Origin: Flavobacterium sp.
GTDB lineage: Bacteria; Bacteroidota; Bacteroidia; Flavobacteriales; Flavobacteriaceae
Direction: 5' to 3'
DNA: 9,062 bases
Assembly (NCBI GenBank): GCA_024642295.1
Contig: JAHEBK010000050.1
Span: forward strand, 1 to 9,062
The position numbers and the translations under genes were made by a program. The first letter of the stretch is position 1, and each line of letters starts with the position of its first letter. Under the pieces are notes generated by a model. It did no database searches and was not told where the DNA came from. It saw only the letters and a program-made list of their open reading frames with translations. Positions 1 to 5,198 of this stretch are shown piece by piece.

Positions 1-333
1 GGGTTCTTTGTTTACTAATAACAACGCATCATCTTCATAAACAATATCTAATGGAATATCTTCTGGTAAAACATGGTTTTCAAATGGTGGATGTGTTAAC
101 ATCACCGTAACTACATCAAATGGTTTTACCTTATAATTTGATTTTACAGGAATATCATTTACAAAAATGTTTCCCTCCGTAGCAGCATTCTGAATTTTAT
201 TTCGAGTAGCATTTGGGATTAAACCCATTAAATACTTATCAATTCGTAATAATGTTTGCCCTTTAGGGACTTCAAATCTATGGTGTTCGAATAATTCTTC
301 CTCTAAGTCAACCGACTCTATATTATTGTTCAT
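1..333 (-). CDS. RluA/RluD-family 23S rRNA pseudouridine synthase, N-terminal part (cut by window edge)
   Basis: Reading the minus strand from the ATG at 333 gives 111 codons open to the window edge, starting MNNNIESVDLEEELFEHHRF. Residues about 20-75 look like an S4 RNA-binding domain: LRIDKYLMGLIPNATRNKIQ, then GNIFVNDIPVKSNYKVKPFD. This is followed by the linker and start of the catalytic domain, with PLDIVYEDDALLLVNKEP, typical of the RluA/C/D family just before the catalytic HRLD motif. The catalytic aspartate lies outside the window, so activity cannot be checked. Family members convert uridines in 23S rRNA (RluD: helix 69) to pseudouridine. The start codon overlaps the last 11 bases of the upstream PASTA gene, so the two are probably co-transcribed and translationally coupled. 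The family is confident; which member (RluD or another) is not settled. Confidence 0.9.
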   Translation of the reverse strand, partial: MNNNIESVDLEEELFEHHRFEVPKGQTLLRIDKYLMGLIPNATRNKIQNAATEGNIFVNDIPVKSNYKVKPFDVVTVMLTHPPFENHVLPEDIPLDIVYEDDALLLVNKEP

Positions 334-940
334 TTGGCATTTCATCTATTGGATTAGCAGTGCTATCCGTTGCTATACTCTCTTCATAACTTGCTTTACC
401 ATCCCCTAAAACCAAATCAATTTTAGAACCTTTCAAGACTTTGTCTCCTGCTTTAATGTTGCGCCCTTTACAACGCATTTCTAATACCATATCTTTTCCT
501 AAATTTGGAATATAGGTAATGGATCCTTCTTCTAAACCTAGAGCTCTCAAAGTAGGAACTGCTTCACGATATGTTTTTTCAACCAAATCAGGAATTTTAA
601 CCGATGAAAATCCTGAGGAGTTAATCTTGATATAAACTTTACGTCCCACTTTTACCTTAGCGCCAGGCAAAGGATCTTGTTGTACCACGCTGTATTTTGG
701 ATAATCAGATCGGTAATCTACGCTATCTAACAGTACGTAGGCCAAATCTAATTCGTCTAATTTCTCTTCCACTTGTTCCTCAGTCAATTTGCTCAAATTA
801 GGAACCGTTATTTCATTTCCATGGTCTGTGGTAAAAGTCAACCAATGCATTAACAAATAACCCAAAATTGCTATAATTAAAAGAGCTAAAAAAGCTTGTA
901 CAAAAAACACTCGGCTAGTAAGGTATTTACGTAAACTCAT
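323..940 (-). CDS. Membrane-anchored PASTA domain protein (no kinase domain)
   Basis: The protein has 205 residues. A short basic N-terminus (MSLRKYLTSR) is followed by one hydrophobic membrane segment at about residues 12-36. Two PASTA-like repeats follow, at about 43-108 (starting ITVPNLSKLTEEQVEEKL, with QQDPLPGAKVKVGRKVYI) and 113-180 (VKIPDLVEKTYREAVPTLRALGL, with KAGDKVLKGSKIDLVLGDG). A 25-residue polar, acidic tail ends it. PASTA domains in other bacteria bind peptidoglycan fragments or muropeptides and usually sit on Ser/Thr kinases or penicillin-binding proteins; here there is no such domain. The topology suggests an inner-membrane protein with its PASTA repeats in the periplasm. It is next to ddl (divergent) and overlaps the pseudouridine synthase gene downstream by 11 bp. 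A cell-wall sensing or scaffolding role is inferred from domain and context only. ATG at 940 is the only sensible start. Confidence 0.88.
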   Translation of the reverse strand: MSLRKYLTSRVFFVQAFLALLIIAILGYLLMHWLTFTTDHGNEITVPNLSKLTEEQVEEKLDELDLAYVLLDSVDYRSDYPKYSVVQQDPLPGAKVKVGRKVYIKINSSGFSSVKIPDLVEKTYREAVPTLRALGLEEGSITYIPNLGKDMVLEMRCKGRNIKAGDKVLKGSKIDLVLGDGKASYEESIATDSTANPIDEMPNEQ

Positions 941-960
941 AATTTATTTTTATAATACGA

Positions 961-968
961 CAAAGATA
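961..968 (-). promoter_or_regulatory. Candidate -7 box for the PASTA / pseudouridine synthase operon
   Basis: On the minus strand this reads TATCTTTG, an exact match to the Bacteroidota -7 consensus TAnnTTTG, ending 20 bp before the ATG at 940. A TTG lies upstream (983-985) but the gap is only 14 bp, shorter than the usual 17-23, so the -33 element is unconvincing. The transcription start would be near 955, giving a very short leader. Confidence 0.4.
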
Positions 969-994
969 AACCTATTTCGTTCCAAAAAAAATGA

Positions 995-1002
995 TAATTT
1001 TG
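995..1002 (+). promoter_or_regulatory. Candidate -7 box for ddl
   Basis: The sequence TAATTTTG matches TAnnTTTG. No TTG is found at the expected -33 distance, so this rests on the -7 box and position alone. If used, transcription would begin around 1008, just before the repeat array at 1012-1050, placing that array in the ddl leader RNA. Confidence 0.3.
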
Positions 1003-1011
1003 TTTTGAAAA

Positions 1012-1050
1012 CGATTAATCGATTAATCGGTTAATCGGTTAACCGATTTA
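1012..1050. repeat. 8-bp tandem repeat array with two perfect palindromes in the ddl leader
   Basis: Four full units and one partial unit of eight bases stand head to tail: CGATTAAT, CGATTAAT, CGGTTAAT, CGGTTAAC, CGATTTA. Two perfect palindromes arise: CGATTAATCGATTAATCG (1012-1029) and AATCGGTTAACCGATT (1033-1048). The array ends 10 bp before the ATG of ddl. As DNA it could bind a dimeric regulator; as RNA the second palindrome could form a 6-bp hairpin with a UUAA loop ending 12 nt before the start codon. The repeat and palindromes are seen directly; any function is inferred. Confidence 0.75.
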
Positions 1051-1060
1051 ACTCAAATAA

Positions 1061-2038
1061 ATGAAAAATATTGCCATCATCATGGGTGGGTATTCTAGTG
1101 AATACAAAATCTCATTAATTAGCGGAAACGTTGTGTATCAAAACTTAGATAAAAATAAGTATAACGCCTACCGCATTCATATTTTTAAAGAAAAATGGGT
1201 CTATGTTGATGCAAATGATGCCGAATTTCCAATTGACAAAAACGATTTCTCTGTTGTAATCGATGGAAACCGCATACATTTTGACTGTGTTTTCAACGCC
1301 ATCCACGGAACTCCAGGGGAAGATGGATTAATGCAGGCTTATTTTGAATTGCTTGCTATTCCTCAAACTGCTTGCGATTACTACCAAGCTGCGTTAACCT
1401 TTAATAAAAGAGATTTACTGTCGGTTTTAAAACCTTACGGAATCAAAACAGCTATTTCTTATTATTTGAATCAAGGGGATGTCATCAATGTTGACGAAAT
1501 TATTAAAAAAGTGGGTTTGCCATGTTTCGTAAAACCCAATAAGGCAGGTTCGAGTTTTGGAATTTCCAAAGTAAAATCCGCTACCGAATTACCAATCGCA
1601 ATCGAAACGGCTTACAAAGAAGATAACGAAATTATTATCGAAAGTTTTCTTGATGGTACCGAAGTGTCAGTTGGTGTTATTAATTACAAAGGACAAACTA
1701 CTGTTTTGCCAATTACTGAAATCGTTTCAGAGAATGATTTTTTTGACTATGAAGCTAAATATCTTGGGCAATCACAAGAAATCACTCCTGCCAGAATCTC
1801 TGATGAAATGATTAAAAAAATAGGAGCTATTGCTAAACGTGCCTATGAGGTTTTGAAAATGAAAGGCTTTTCTCGTTCTGAATTTATTATTGTTGATGGA
1901 GACCCACATATGCTTGAAATGAACACTATTCCGGGAATGACAACTGAGAGTTTATTGCCGCAACAAGCTGCAGTCGCAGGGATTACTTTAGAAGATTTGT
2001 TTTCCAATGCAATTGAGTTGGCTTTAGAAAACAAGTAA
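1061..2038 (+). CDS. ddl: D-alanine--D-alanine ligase
   Basis: This ATP-grasp enzyme joins two D-alanines to make the dipeptide for the peptidoglycan precursor in the cytoplasm. The 325-residue length fits the family. Visible motifs: GGYSSEYKISLISG (9-22, with Glu14 matching the catalytic N-terminal glutamate), HGTPGEDG (82-89), the ATP-binding stretch around CFVKPNKAGSSFGISKV (155-171), ESFLDGTEVSVGV (194-206), DYEAKY (229-234), SRSEF (271-275) and EMNTIPGMT (286-294, with Glu286 and Asn288 as probable Mg ligands). The Tyr in EAKY is the form associated with D-Ala-D-Ala rather than D-Ala-D-Lac products. Glu274 stands where E. coli DdlB has Asp257, a conservative change. It is divergent from the PASTA/pseudouridine synthase pair and ends before a shared terminator, so it is probably transcribed alone. 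Its leader contains the 8-bp repeat array. Confidence 0.97.
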   Translation: MKNIAIIMGGYSSEYKISLISGNVVYQNLDKNKYNAYRIHIFKEKWVYVDANDAEFPIDKNDFSVVIDGNRIHFDCVFNAIHGTPGEDGLMQAYFELLAIPQTACDYYQAALTFNKRDLLSVLKPYGIKTAISYYLNQGDVINVDEIIKKVGLPCFVKPNKAGSSFGISKVKSATELPIAIETAYKEDNEIIIESFLDGTEVSVGVINYKGQTTVLPITEIVSENDFFDYEAKYLGQSQEITPARISDEMIKKIGAIAKRAYEVLKMKGFSRSEFIIVDGDPHMLEMNTIPGMTTESLLPQQAAVAGITLEDLFSNAIELALENK

Positions 2039-2074
2039 AAGTCTGTTTAAAAAGTGATTTTAGATTATAAAAAT

Positions 2075-2108
2075 AAAAAAAGGTTGTTTGAGAAAACAAC
2101 CTTTTTTT
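2075..2108. terminator. Bidirectional intrinsic terminator between ddl and the FKBP lipoprotein gene
   Basis: AGGTTGTTT (2081-2089) pairs with AAACAACCT (2094-2102) around a GAGA loop. An A-run before the stem and a T-run after it give a U-tract in both directions and extend the stem. It lies 36 bp after the ddl stop and 17 bp after the convergent gene's stop codon, as expected for a shared terminator. Confidence 0.85.
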
Positions 2109-2124
2109 ATTGAGTTATGTATTT

Positions 2125-3084
2125 TTAAGGATGACTGTTTTTGTCCAATGGGTCAGTTCCTTTACTTATTTCTAATTTGGTCGTAAATCCGTCTCCATCA
2201 TCATCCGTATCTAAGAAATTTGGAATACCATCACCATCTGTATCATCTAAATTTGTTGGGGTTACAGGATAGGCTGACGTATTTCTAAAATCATACATAT
2301 AGAAGTCATTATTTAAGTCTTCATTAACCGAAAGTATACCGTCACCATCATGGTCTATTCGTTGTAATTCATATAATTTAAAGCTAAAAACCAAAGGGAC
2401 ATAAGATGGTATACTAGTATTTCCCTCAGAGTAATATGCCAAACCAGAAGGGATGAACATTACCCCAGCGCCAAAGTCTTTGTAAATTACAGTTCCGTTT
2501 GGACCATCTTCATAGCTACCTGTCTTAAATTTAGGGAATATTTCTGCCCATCCACGAATAACATCGTACAAACTAAACATTTTTTGAGGGAATTTGATTT
2601 CTTCAAATGGGGTAGCAGTTATGGTTGTTACATTAGAAACAGTAGACTTTGTTAAGTAAGTTCCTTTATATGAAGTTAATACGTTGTCTACGTTTGTTGG
2701 GTGGTTGTTAGCGTTTGCCGGCAATCCACCAGTTCCTTCTCTAAGAACTAAATAATACATAGTATAAGTTATTCCATGAAGAGGAATTTCTTTTTTGAAT
2801 AACTTTGGAAACGTAGCATTGGTTTGGTAGGACATTATAGTAGGTTGCGTACCACCACTAGGAATTTCCTCAATAACAACATCTTGATCTGTTTGATCGC
2901 CTGGTTTATTTGTTATTACAATATAATGAGAGTTTAGATAGTCTTCAATTAACTGATTATCTGCGGTGAATTGTTCATTAAAGTCACGAAGAGGTACAGC
3001 TACAAAATCATTGGAATTCTTCGAACAAGAAAATAATAGTAATGTTGTAATTGATAAAATAAAATAAAACCTAAATTTGTTCAT
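2125..3084 (-). CDS. Lipoprotein with FKBP-type peptidyl-prolyl isomerase domain and Asp/Gly-rich (TSP3/EF-hand-like) tail
   Basis: The 319-residue protein begins with a lipoprotein signal peptide ending in LLFSC, lipidated Cys at residue 20, so it should be an envelope lipoprotein. A linker region (about 25-100) leads to an FKBP-like domain at about 105-242, recognisable by VLTSYKGTYL, the F/Y-rich core, DVIRGWAEIFPKFKTG, MFIPSGLAYY and IPSYVPLVFSFKLYEL. FKBPs catalyse cis-trans isomerisation at proline bonds and often act as periplasmic folding helpers. The C-terminus holds acidic repeats like calcium-binding loops: DHDGDGILSVNEDLNND (244-260) and the DDTDGDGIPNFLDTDDDGDG stretch (280-299), ending GTDPLDKNSHP. 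It is related in style to flavobacterial FKBP lipoproteins such as the gliding protein GldI, but I cannot assign it to GldI. It stands alone, convergent with ddl and divergent from the S4 gene. Confidence 0.82.
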   Translation of the reverse strand: MNKFRFYFILSITTLLLFSCSKNSNDFVAVPLRDFNEQFTADNQLIEDYLNSHYIVITNKPGDQTDQDVVIEEIPSGGTQPTIMSYQTNATFPKLFKKEIPLHGITYTMYYLVLREGTGGLPANANNHPTNVDNVLTSYKGTYLTKSTVSNVTTITATPFEEIKFPQKMFSLYDVIRGWAEIFPKFKTGSYEDGPNGTVIYKDFGAGVMFIPSGLAYYSEGNTSIPSYVPLVFSFKLYELQRIDHDGDGILSVNEDLNNDFYMYDFRNTSAYPVTPTNLDDTDGDGIPNFLDTDDDGDGFTTKLEISKGTDPLDKNSHP

Positions 3085-3123
3085 TATAACTGATTTTTAA
3101 GTGCGCAAGATACAATATTGATT

Positions 3124-3131
3124 TATTTTTG
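3124..3131 (+). promoter_or_regulatory. Candidate -7 box for the S4-domain / phosphoribosyltransferase pair
   Basis: TATTTTTG matches TAnnTTTG and ends 31 bp before the ATG at 3163. No TTG stands at the right -33 distance. The box lies downstream of the alternative upstream ATG at 3118, so it supports the later start for the S4 protein. Confidence 0.35.
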
Positions 3132-3162
3132 TAAACTATTTAACTTCGATTTTACAATTATT

Positions 3163-3555
3163 ATGCGAATAGACAAATATTTATGGTGTGTCCGATATTA
3201 TAAGACTCGAAACATGGTAACTGAAGCTTGTAAAAAAAATCATATTACTGTAAATGGTCAAGTTGCTAAAGCTTCAAAAGAAGTTTTTCCTACCGATAAA
3301 ATTACTTTTAGAAAAGATCAAATTACACAAATCATTACGGTACTTGATATCCCAGATAACAGGGTAGGTGCTAAATTAGTTGATATTTACCGACGTAACG
3401 ATACTCCTGCAGAAGTCTATCAACATTTGGAACTTTTAAAACTTTCAAAAGATCATTATCGAAAGAACGGCACTGGAAGACCTACTAAAAAAGACCGAAG
3501 AGATATTGATGAATTTGGTAATACAATTGAAGATGATGACCTTGATGCTGATTAA
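3163..3555 (+). CDS. S4-domain RNA-binding protein (Hsp15/HslR-like)
   Basis: From the ATG at 3163 the product has 130 residues and begins MRIDKYLWCVRYYKTRN, the classic opening of the Hsp15-type S4 domain. The domain spans about residues 1-65 (MVTEACKKNHITVNGQVAKAS, then KITFRK). The tail is basic then acidic, with YRKNGTGRPTKKDRRDID near the end, as in Hsp15 relatives. E. coli Hsp15 binds free 50S subunits carrying stalled nascent chains; whether this protein does the same is inferred. The frame stays open to an ATG at 3118, which would add 15 residues (MIYFCKLFNFDFTII) before the conserved start; these look like translated leader and are not used. The phosphoribosyltransferase gene follows after 35 bp, suggesting an operon. 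Confidence 0.88.
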   Translation: MRIDKYLWCVRYYKTRNMVTEACKKNHITVNGQVAKASKEVFPTDKITFRKDQITQIITVLDIPDNRVGAKLVDIYRRNDTPAEVYQHLELLKLSKDHYRKNGTGRPTKKDRRDIDEFGNTIEDDDLDAD

Positions 3556-3590
3556 AAAATAAAAATAATTAACTTGAAATAACAATCATA

Positions 3591-4091
3591 ATGAGTAAAA
3601 ATATAATCCTTAGCCACCAGGAGATTAATCATAAAATAAAAAGAATAGCCTATCAAATTTATGAGACTTTTGTCGATAATGATGAATTAGTTCTAGCAGG
3701 AATTGCACCTAATGGTTATATCCTTGCAGAAAAGATTGCACAAGAGCTTCAAAGTATTTCTAGTTTGAAAATTAGACTTTGCGAAGTACATATAGATAAG
3801 GAAAAACCAGATGCAAAAATTACAACATCACTATCAAAAGAATCCTATGCTAATAAAGGTTTGATATTAGTTGATGATGTTTTAAATTCAGGAACTACAT
3901 TGATTTATGCTGTCCGACATTTTCTTGATGTTCCGTTGAAGAAATTTAAAACAGCAGTTTTAGTAGATCGTAATCATAAAAAATACCCTGTAAAAGCTGA
4001 TTTTAAGGGTATTTCTCTGTCTACATCTTTGTTGGAGCATGTTCATGTTGTTTTTGATGAAAACGACAATAGCTGTGCTTATTTAAACTAA
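3591..4091 (+). CDS. Phosphoribosyltransferase family protein, PyrR-like
   Basis: A 166-residue type I phosphoribosyltransferase. The PRPP-binding loop is clear: LILVDDVLNSGTTL (91-104, acidic pair Asp95-Asp96). Upstream, GIAPNGYILAEKIAQEL (37-53) matches the pyrophosphate-loop region, where PyrR-type proteins have GI-RG-LA. The later LVDRNHKKYPVKADFKG (124-140) matches the PyrR-type LVDRGHRELPI-ADY-G segment. PyrR proteins act as uracil phosphoribosyltransferases and, in Gram-positive bacteria, as RNA-binding attenuators of pyr genes; no pyr genes or attenuator are visible here, so substrate and regulatory role are open. It sits 35 bp after the S4 gene, probably co-transcribed, and its last 9 bp overlap the convergent aroK gene. 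Confidence 0.85.
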   Translation: MSKNIILSHQEINHKIKRIAYQIYETFVDNDELVLAGIAPNGYILAEKIAQELQSISSLKIRLCEVHIDKEKPDAKITTSLSKESYANKGLILVDDVLNSGTTLIYAVRHFLDVPLKKFKTAVLVDRNHKKYPVKADFKGISLSTSLLEHVHVVFDENDNSCAYLN

Positions 4092-4601
4092 AATTTTTTC
4101 TATTTGACCTACAATTTGCTCAATAGACTGTTTGTCGACAGATACAGTGAATTGGGCTTTGTTGTAATAATAACTTCTTTCAAATAGATGTATGGCGATA
4201 AACTCTTTCATCTCCTCATCTGTTTTATTTGCTATCAAAGGTCTTTTTTCTTTTTCTATTACCAAGCGATTGAATAATGTATCGATAGAGGCCTTGAGGT
4301 AAATTGAAATTCTGTTTTCGCCTATTAATAATTCGTGATTATTTGCATAACAAGGTGTACCACCACCAAGTCCAATAATCAAATCATCAGTATTATTTAA
4401 TAATTCTAAAAAAGCTTGGTGTTCTAATTTTCTGAAATAAATCTCACCGTGCTTTTCAAAAATATCACTGATAGATAAAGCAGCTTTTTTTTCTATATAA
4501 TAATCTAGGTCTATAAATGGTATTTGAATAGATTTCGATAATGAATTTGCAATAGTTGACTTTCCTGAGCCCATATAGCCCAATAGTATAATTTTCTTCA
4601 T
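4083..4601 (-). CDS. aroK: Shikimate kinase
   Basis: This cytoplasmic enzyme phosphorylates shikimate with ATP in the chorismate pathway leading to aromatic amino acids. The 172-residue length is normal. Motifs seen: Walker A GYMGSGKST (8-16); DLDYYIE (31-37), where Asp33 matches the shikimate-binding aspartate; FRKLE (56-60), with Arg57 as the shikimate-binding arginine; the GLGGGTP loop (77-83); and the lid region EKEKRPLI (116-123) with Arg120. All key residues are present. The gene is transcribed alone towards the phosphoribosyltransferase gene, overlapping it tail to tail by 9 bp, and shares its upstream region with the divergent tRNA block. Start ATG at 4601 places the Walker A at the usual distance from the N-terminus. 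Confidence 0.96.
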   Translation of the reverse strand: MKKIILLGYMGSGKSTIANSLSKSIQIPFIDLDYYIEKKAALSISDIFEKHGEIYFRKLEHQAFLELLNNTDDLIIGLGGGTPCYANNHELLIGENRISIYLKASIDTLFNRLVIEKEKRPLIANKTDEEMKEFIAIHLFERSYYYNKAQFTVSVDKQSIEQIVGQIEKILV

Positions 4602-4651
4602 ATAATAAAACCTTATAAATTAAGGCGTTAAGTTTTTTTCTTTAAAAAAGA

Positions 4652-4659
4652 CAAATTTA
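4652..4659 (-). promoter_or_regulatory. Candidate -7 box for aroK
   Basis: The minus strand reads TAAATTTG, an exact TAnnTTTG match, 50 bp before the aroK ATG. No TTG is present at the -33 distance. It lies back to back with the tRNA promoter, 12 bp from that promoter's TTG. Confidence 0.4.
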
Positions 4660-4671
4660 TAATTTTTTTTC

Positions 4672-4703
4672 TTGGAAAACTCTAAATAAAGTCCTTATCT
4701 TTG
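4672..4703 (+). promoter_or_regulatory. Bacteroidota-type promoter of the tRNA block
   Basis: A TTG (4672-4674) and TATCTTTG (4696-4703) are separated by 21 bp, within the 17-23 bp range known for Flavobacterium promoters (TTG, TAnnTTTG). Transcription should start near 4710, some 18 nt before the first tRNA-Lys. This is the best promoter match in the window. Confidence 0.75.
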
Positions 4704-4727
4704 CACCCGCATTCAAGGAAAGAATTT

Positions 4728-4800
4728 GACTCGATAGCTCAGTTGGTAGAGCACATCACTTTTAATGATGGGGTCCTGGGTTCGAGCCCCAGTCGGGTCA
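4728..4800 (+). tRNA. tRNA-Lys(UUU), copy 1
   Basis: A 73-nt cloverleaf folds by eye. The acceptor stem is GACTCGA with TCGGGTC (one G-U pair) and discriminator A; the D arm is GCTC/GAGC. The anticodon stem CATCA/TGATG closes the loop CTTTTAA, with anticodon TTT at 4761-4763. The T arm is CTGGG-TTCGAGC-CCCAG. The 3' CCA is not encoded, so it must be added by the CCA enzyme. It decodes AAA and AAG. It is identical over its whole length to the copy at 4916-4988. Confidence 0.97.
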
Positions 4801-4806
4801 CAATTT
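4785..4806 (+). repeat. 22-bp direct repeat, copy 1 (3' end of tRNA-Lys plus flank)
   Basis: The last 16 nt of tRNA-Lys copy 1 (AGCCCCAGTCGGGTCA) and the following CAATTT recur exactly at 4863-4884, 78 bp downstream. Duplication of a tRNA 3' end is a typical footprint of site-specific integration or of slippage between tRNA copies. Confidence 0.85.
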
Positions 4807-4838
4807 TTTTGCAAATAAGTTCTAGGGCGAGAAGTTTA

Positions 4839-4862
4839 TCCCGAATAGCAAAGCTAGAGGGA
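4839..4862 (+). repeat. Small imperfect hairpin in the tRNA-Lys spacer
   Basis: TCCC (4839-4842) pairs with GGGA (4859-4862), and inside it TAGC (4846-4849) pairs with GCTA (4853-4856) around an AAA loop. A 3x2 internal loop separates the two stems. It stands directly before the partial tRNA 3' end, and TCTAG (4821-4825) and CTAGA (4854-4858) form another, competing inverted repeat. It resembles a REP-like or processing hairpin; there is no T-run, so it is not an intrinsic terminator. Confidence 0.45.
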
Positions 4863-4884
4863 AGCCCCAGTCGGGTCACAATTT
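4863..4884 (+). repeat. 22-bp direct repeat, copy 2: tRNA-Lys 3' remnant without a tRNA body
   Basis: This carries the last 16 nt of tRNA-Lys and the next six bases, identical to 4785-4806. The preceding bases do not continue the tRNA: the 5' half of the T arm and everything before it are absent. It is therefore a 3'-end fragment, not a functional tRNA. A third match, ending at CACA, is the 3' end of copy 2 of the tRNA (4973-4990). Confidence 0.8.
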
Positions 4885-4915
4885 GTGATTTAAAAATATA
4901 CTTTTCTTGAACATT

Positions 4916-4988
4916 GACTCGATAGCTCAGTTGGTAGAGCACATCACTTTTAATGATGGGGTCCTGGGTTCGAGCCCCAGTCGGGTCA
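4916..4988 (+). tRNA. tRNA-Lys(UUU), copy 2
   Basis: Identical in all 73 positions to the copy at 4728-4800, offset by 188 bp, with anticodon TTT at 4949-4951 and no encoded CCA. The 115-bp spacer between the copies contains a hairpin and a tRNA 3' remnant. No convincing separate promoter is seen, so it is probably transcribed with copy 1 and released by tRNA processing. Confidence 0.97.
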
Positions 4989-4989
4989 C

Positions 4990-5026
4990 AAAAGGTTGTT
5001 CGTTTTTCGAATGACCTTTTTTTCTT
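4990..5026 (+). terminator. Intrinsic terminator-like hairpin after tRNA-Lys copy 2
   Basis: GGTTGTTCG (4994-5002) pairs with CGAATGACC (5008-5016), including two G-U pairs, around a five-T loop. An A-run before and a run of seven T after complete it. It ends only a few bases before tRNA-Leu starts, so either it is leaky or tRNA-Leu has a promoter I cannot see. Confidence 0.7.
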
Positions 5027-5029
5027 TTT

Positions 5030-5112
5030 GGCCATGTGGAGAAACGGTAGACTCGCCATCTTGAGGGGGTGGTGCTCGCAAGGGCGTGAGGGTTCAAATC
5101 CCTCCATGGTCA
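5030..5112 (+). tRNA. tRNA-Leu(GAG)
   Basis: An 83-nt class II tRNA. The acceptor stem GGCCATG pairs with CATGGTC (one G-U pair), discriminator A. The D stem is GAG/CTC. The anticodon stem CCATC/GGTGG closes the loop TTGAGGG with anticodon GAG at 5063-5065. A long variable arm (about 5071-5086) follows, then the T arm GAGGG-TTCAAAT-CCCTC. The CCA end is not encoded. It decodes CUC and CUU leucine codons. The start is fixed by acceptor pairing at G5030, immediately after the T-tract of the preceding hairpin. Confidence 0.95.
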
Positions 5113-5140
5113 CGATTATCGCTATTTTATAAGGATAATG

Positions 5141-5198
5141 AAGGTTTTTACAAACCAATAAACATAGAAGTTTATTGGTTTGTAAAAACCTTTTTTGA
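5141..5198 (+). terminator. Intrinsic terminator with a 23-bp perfect stem after tRNA-Leu
   Basis: Bases 5141-5163 and 5170-5192 are exact reverse complements with a 6-nt loop (ATAGAA), followed by a T-run (5191-5196). It lies 28 bp after tRNA-Leu and closes the tRNA transcription unit. The stem is much longer than the 7-9 bp stems of the other terminators in this window. Confidence 0.8.

Noticed and set aside
1843..2034. 63-codon minus-strand frame inside ddl
   Set aside because: It lies wholly within the conserved C-terminal domain of ddl and shows no recognisable domain; it is a shadow frame.
4785..4915. Intact integrated element or CRISPR-like array between the tRNA-Lys genes
   Set aside because: Only two copies of the 22-bp repeat plus the tRNA 3' end of copy 2 exist, spacing is irregular, and there is no integrase or other gene between them.
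4701..5158. Open frames on both strands across the tRNA block, including one reading MEGFEPSRP and RLGLEPRTPSLK
   Set aside because: These are translations of tRNA genes and their spacers; phrases of this kind are well-known false proteins made from tRNA T-arm and anticodon sequence.
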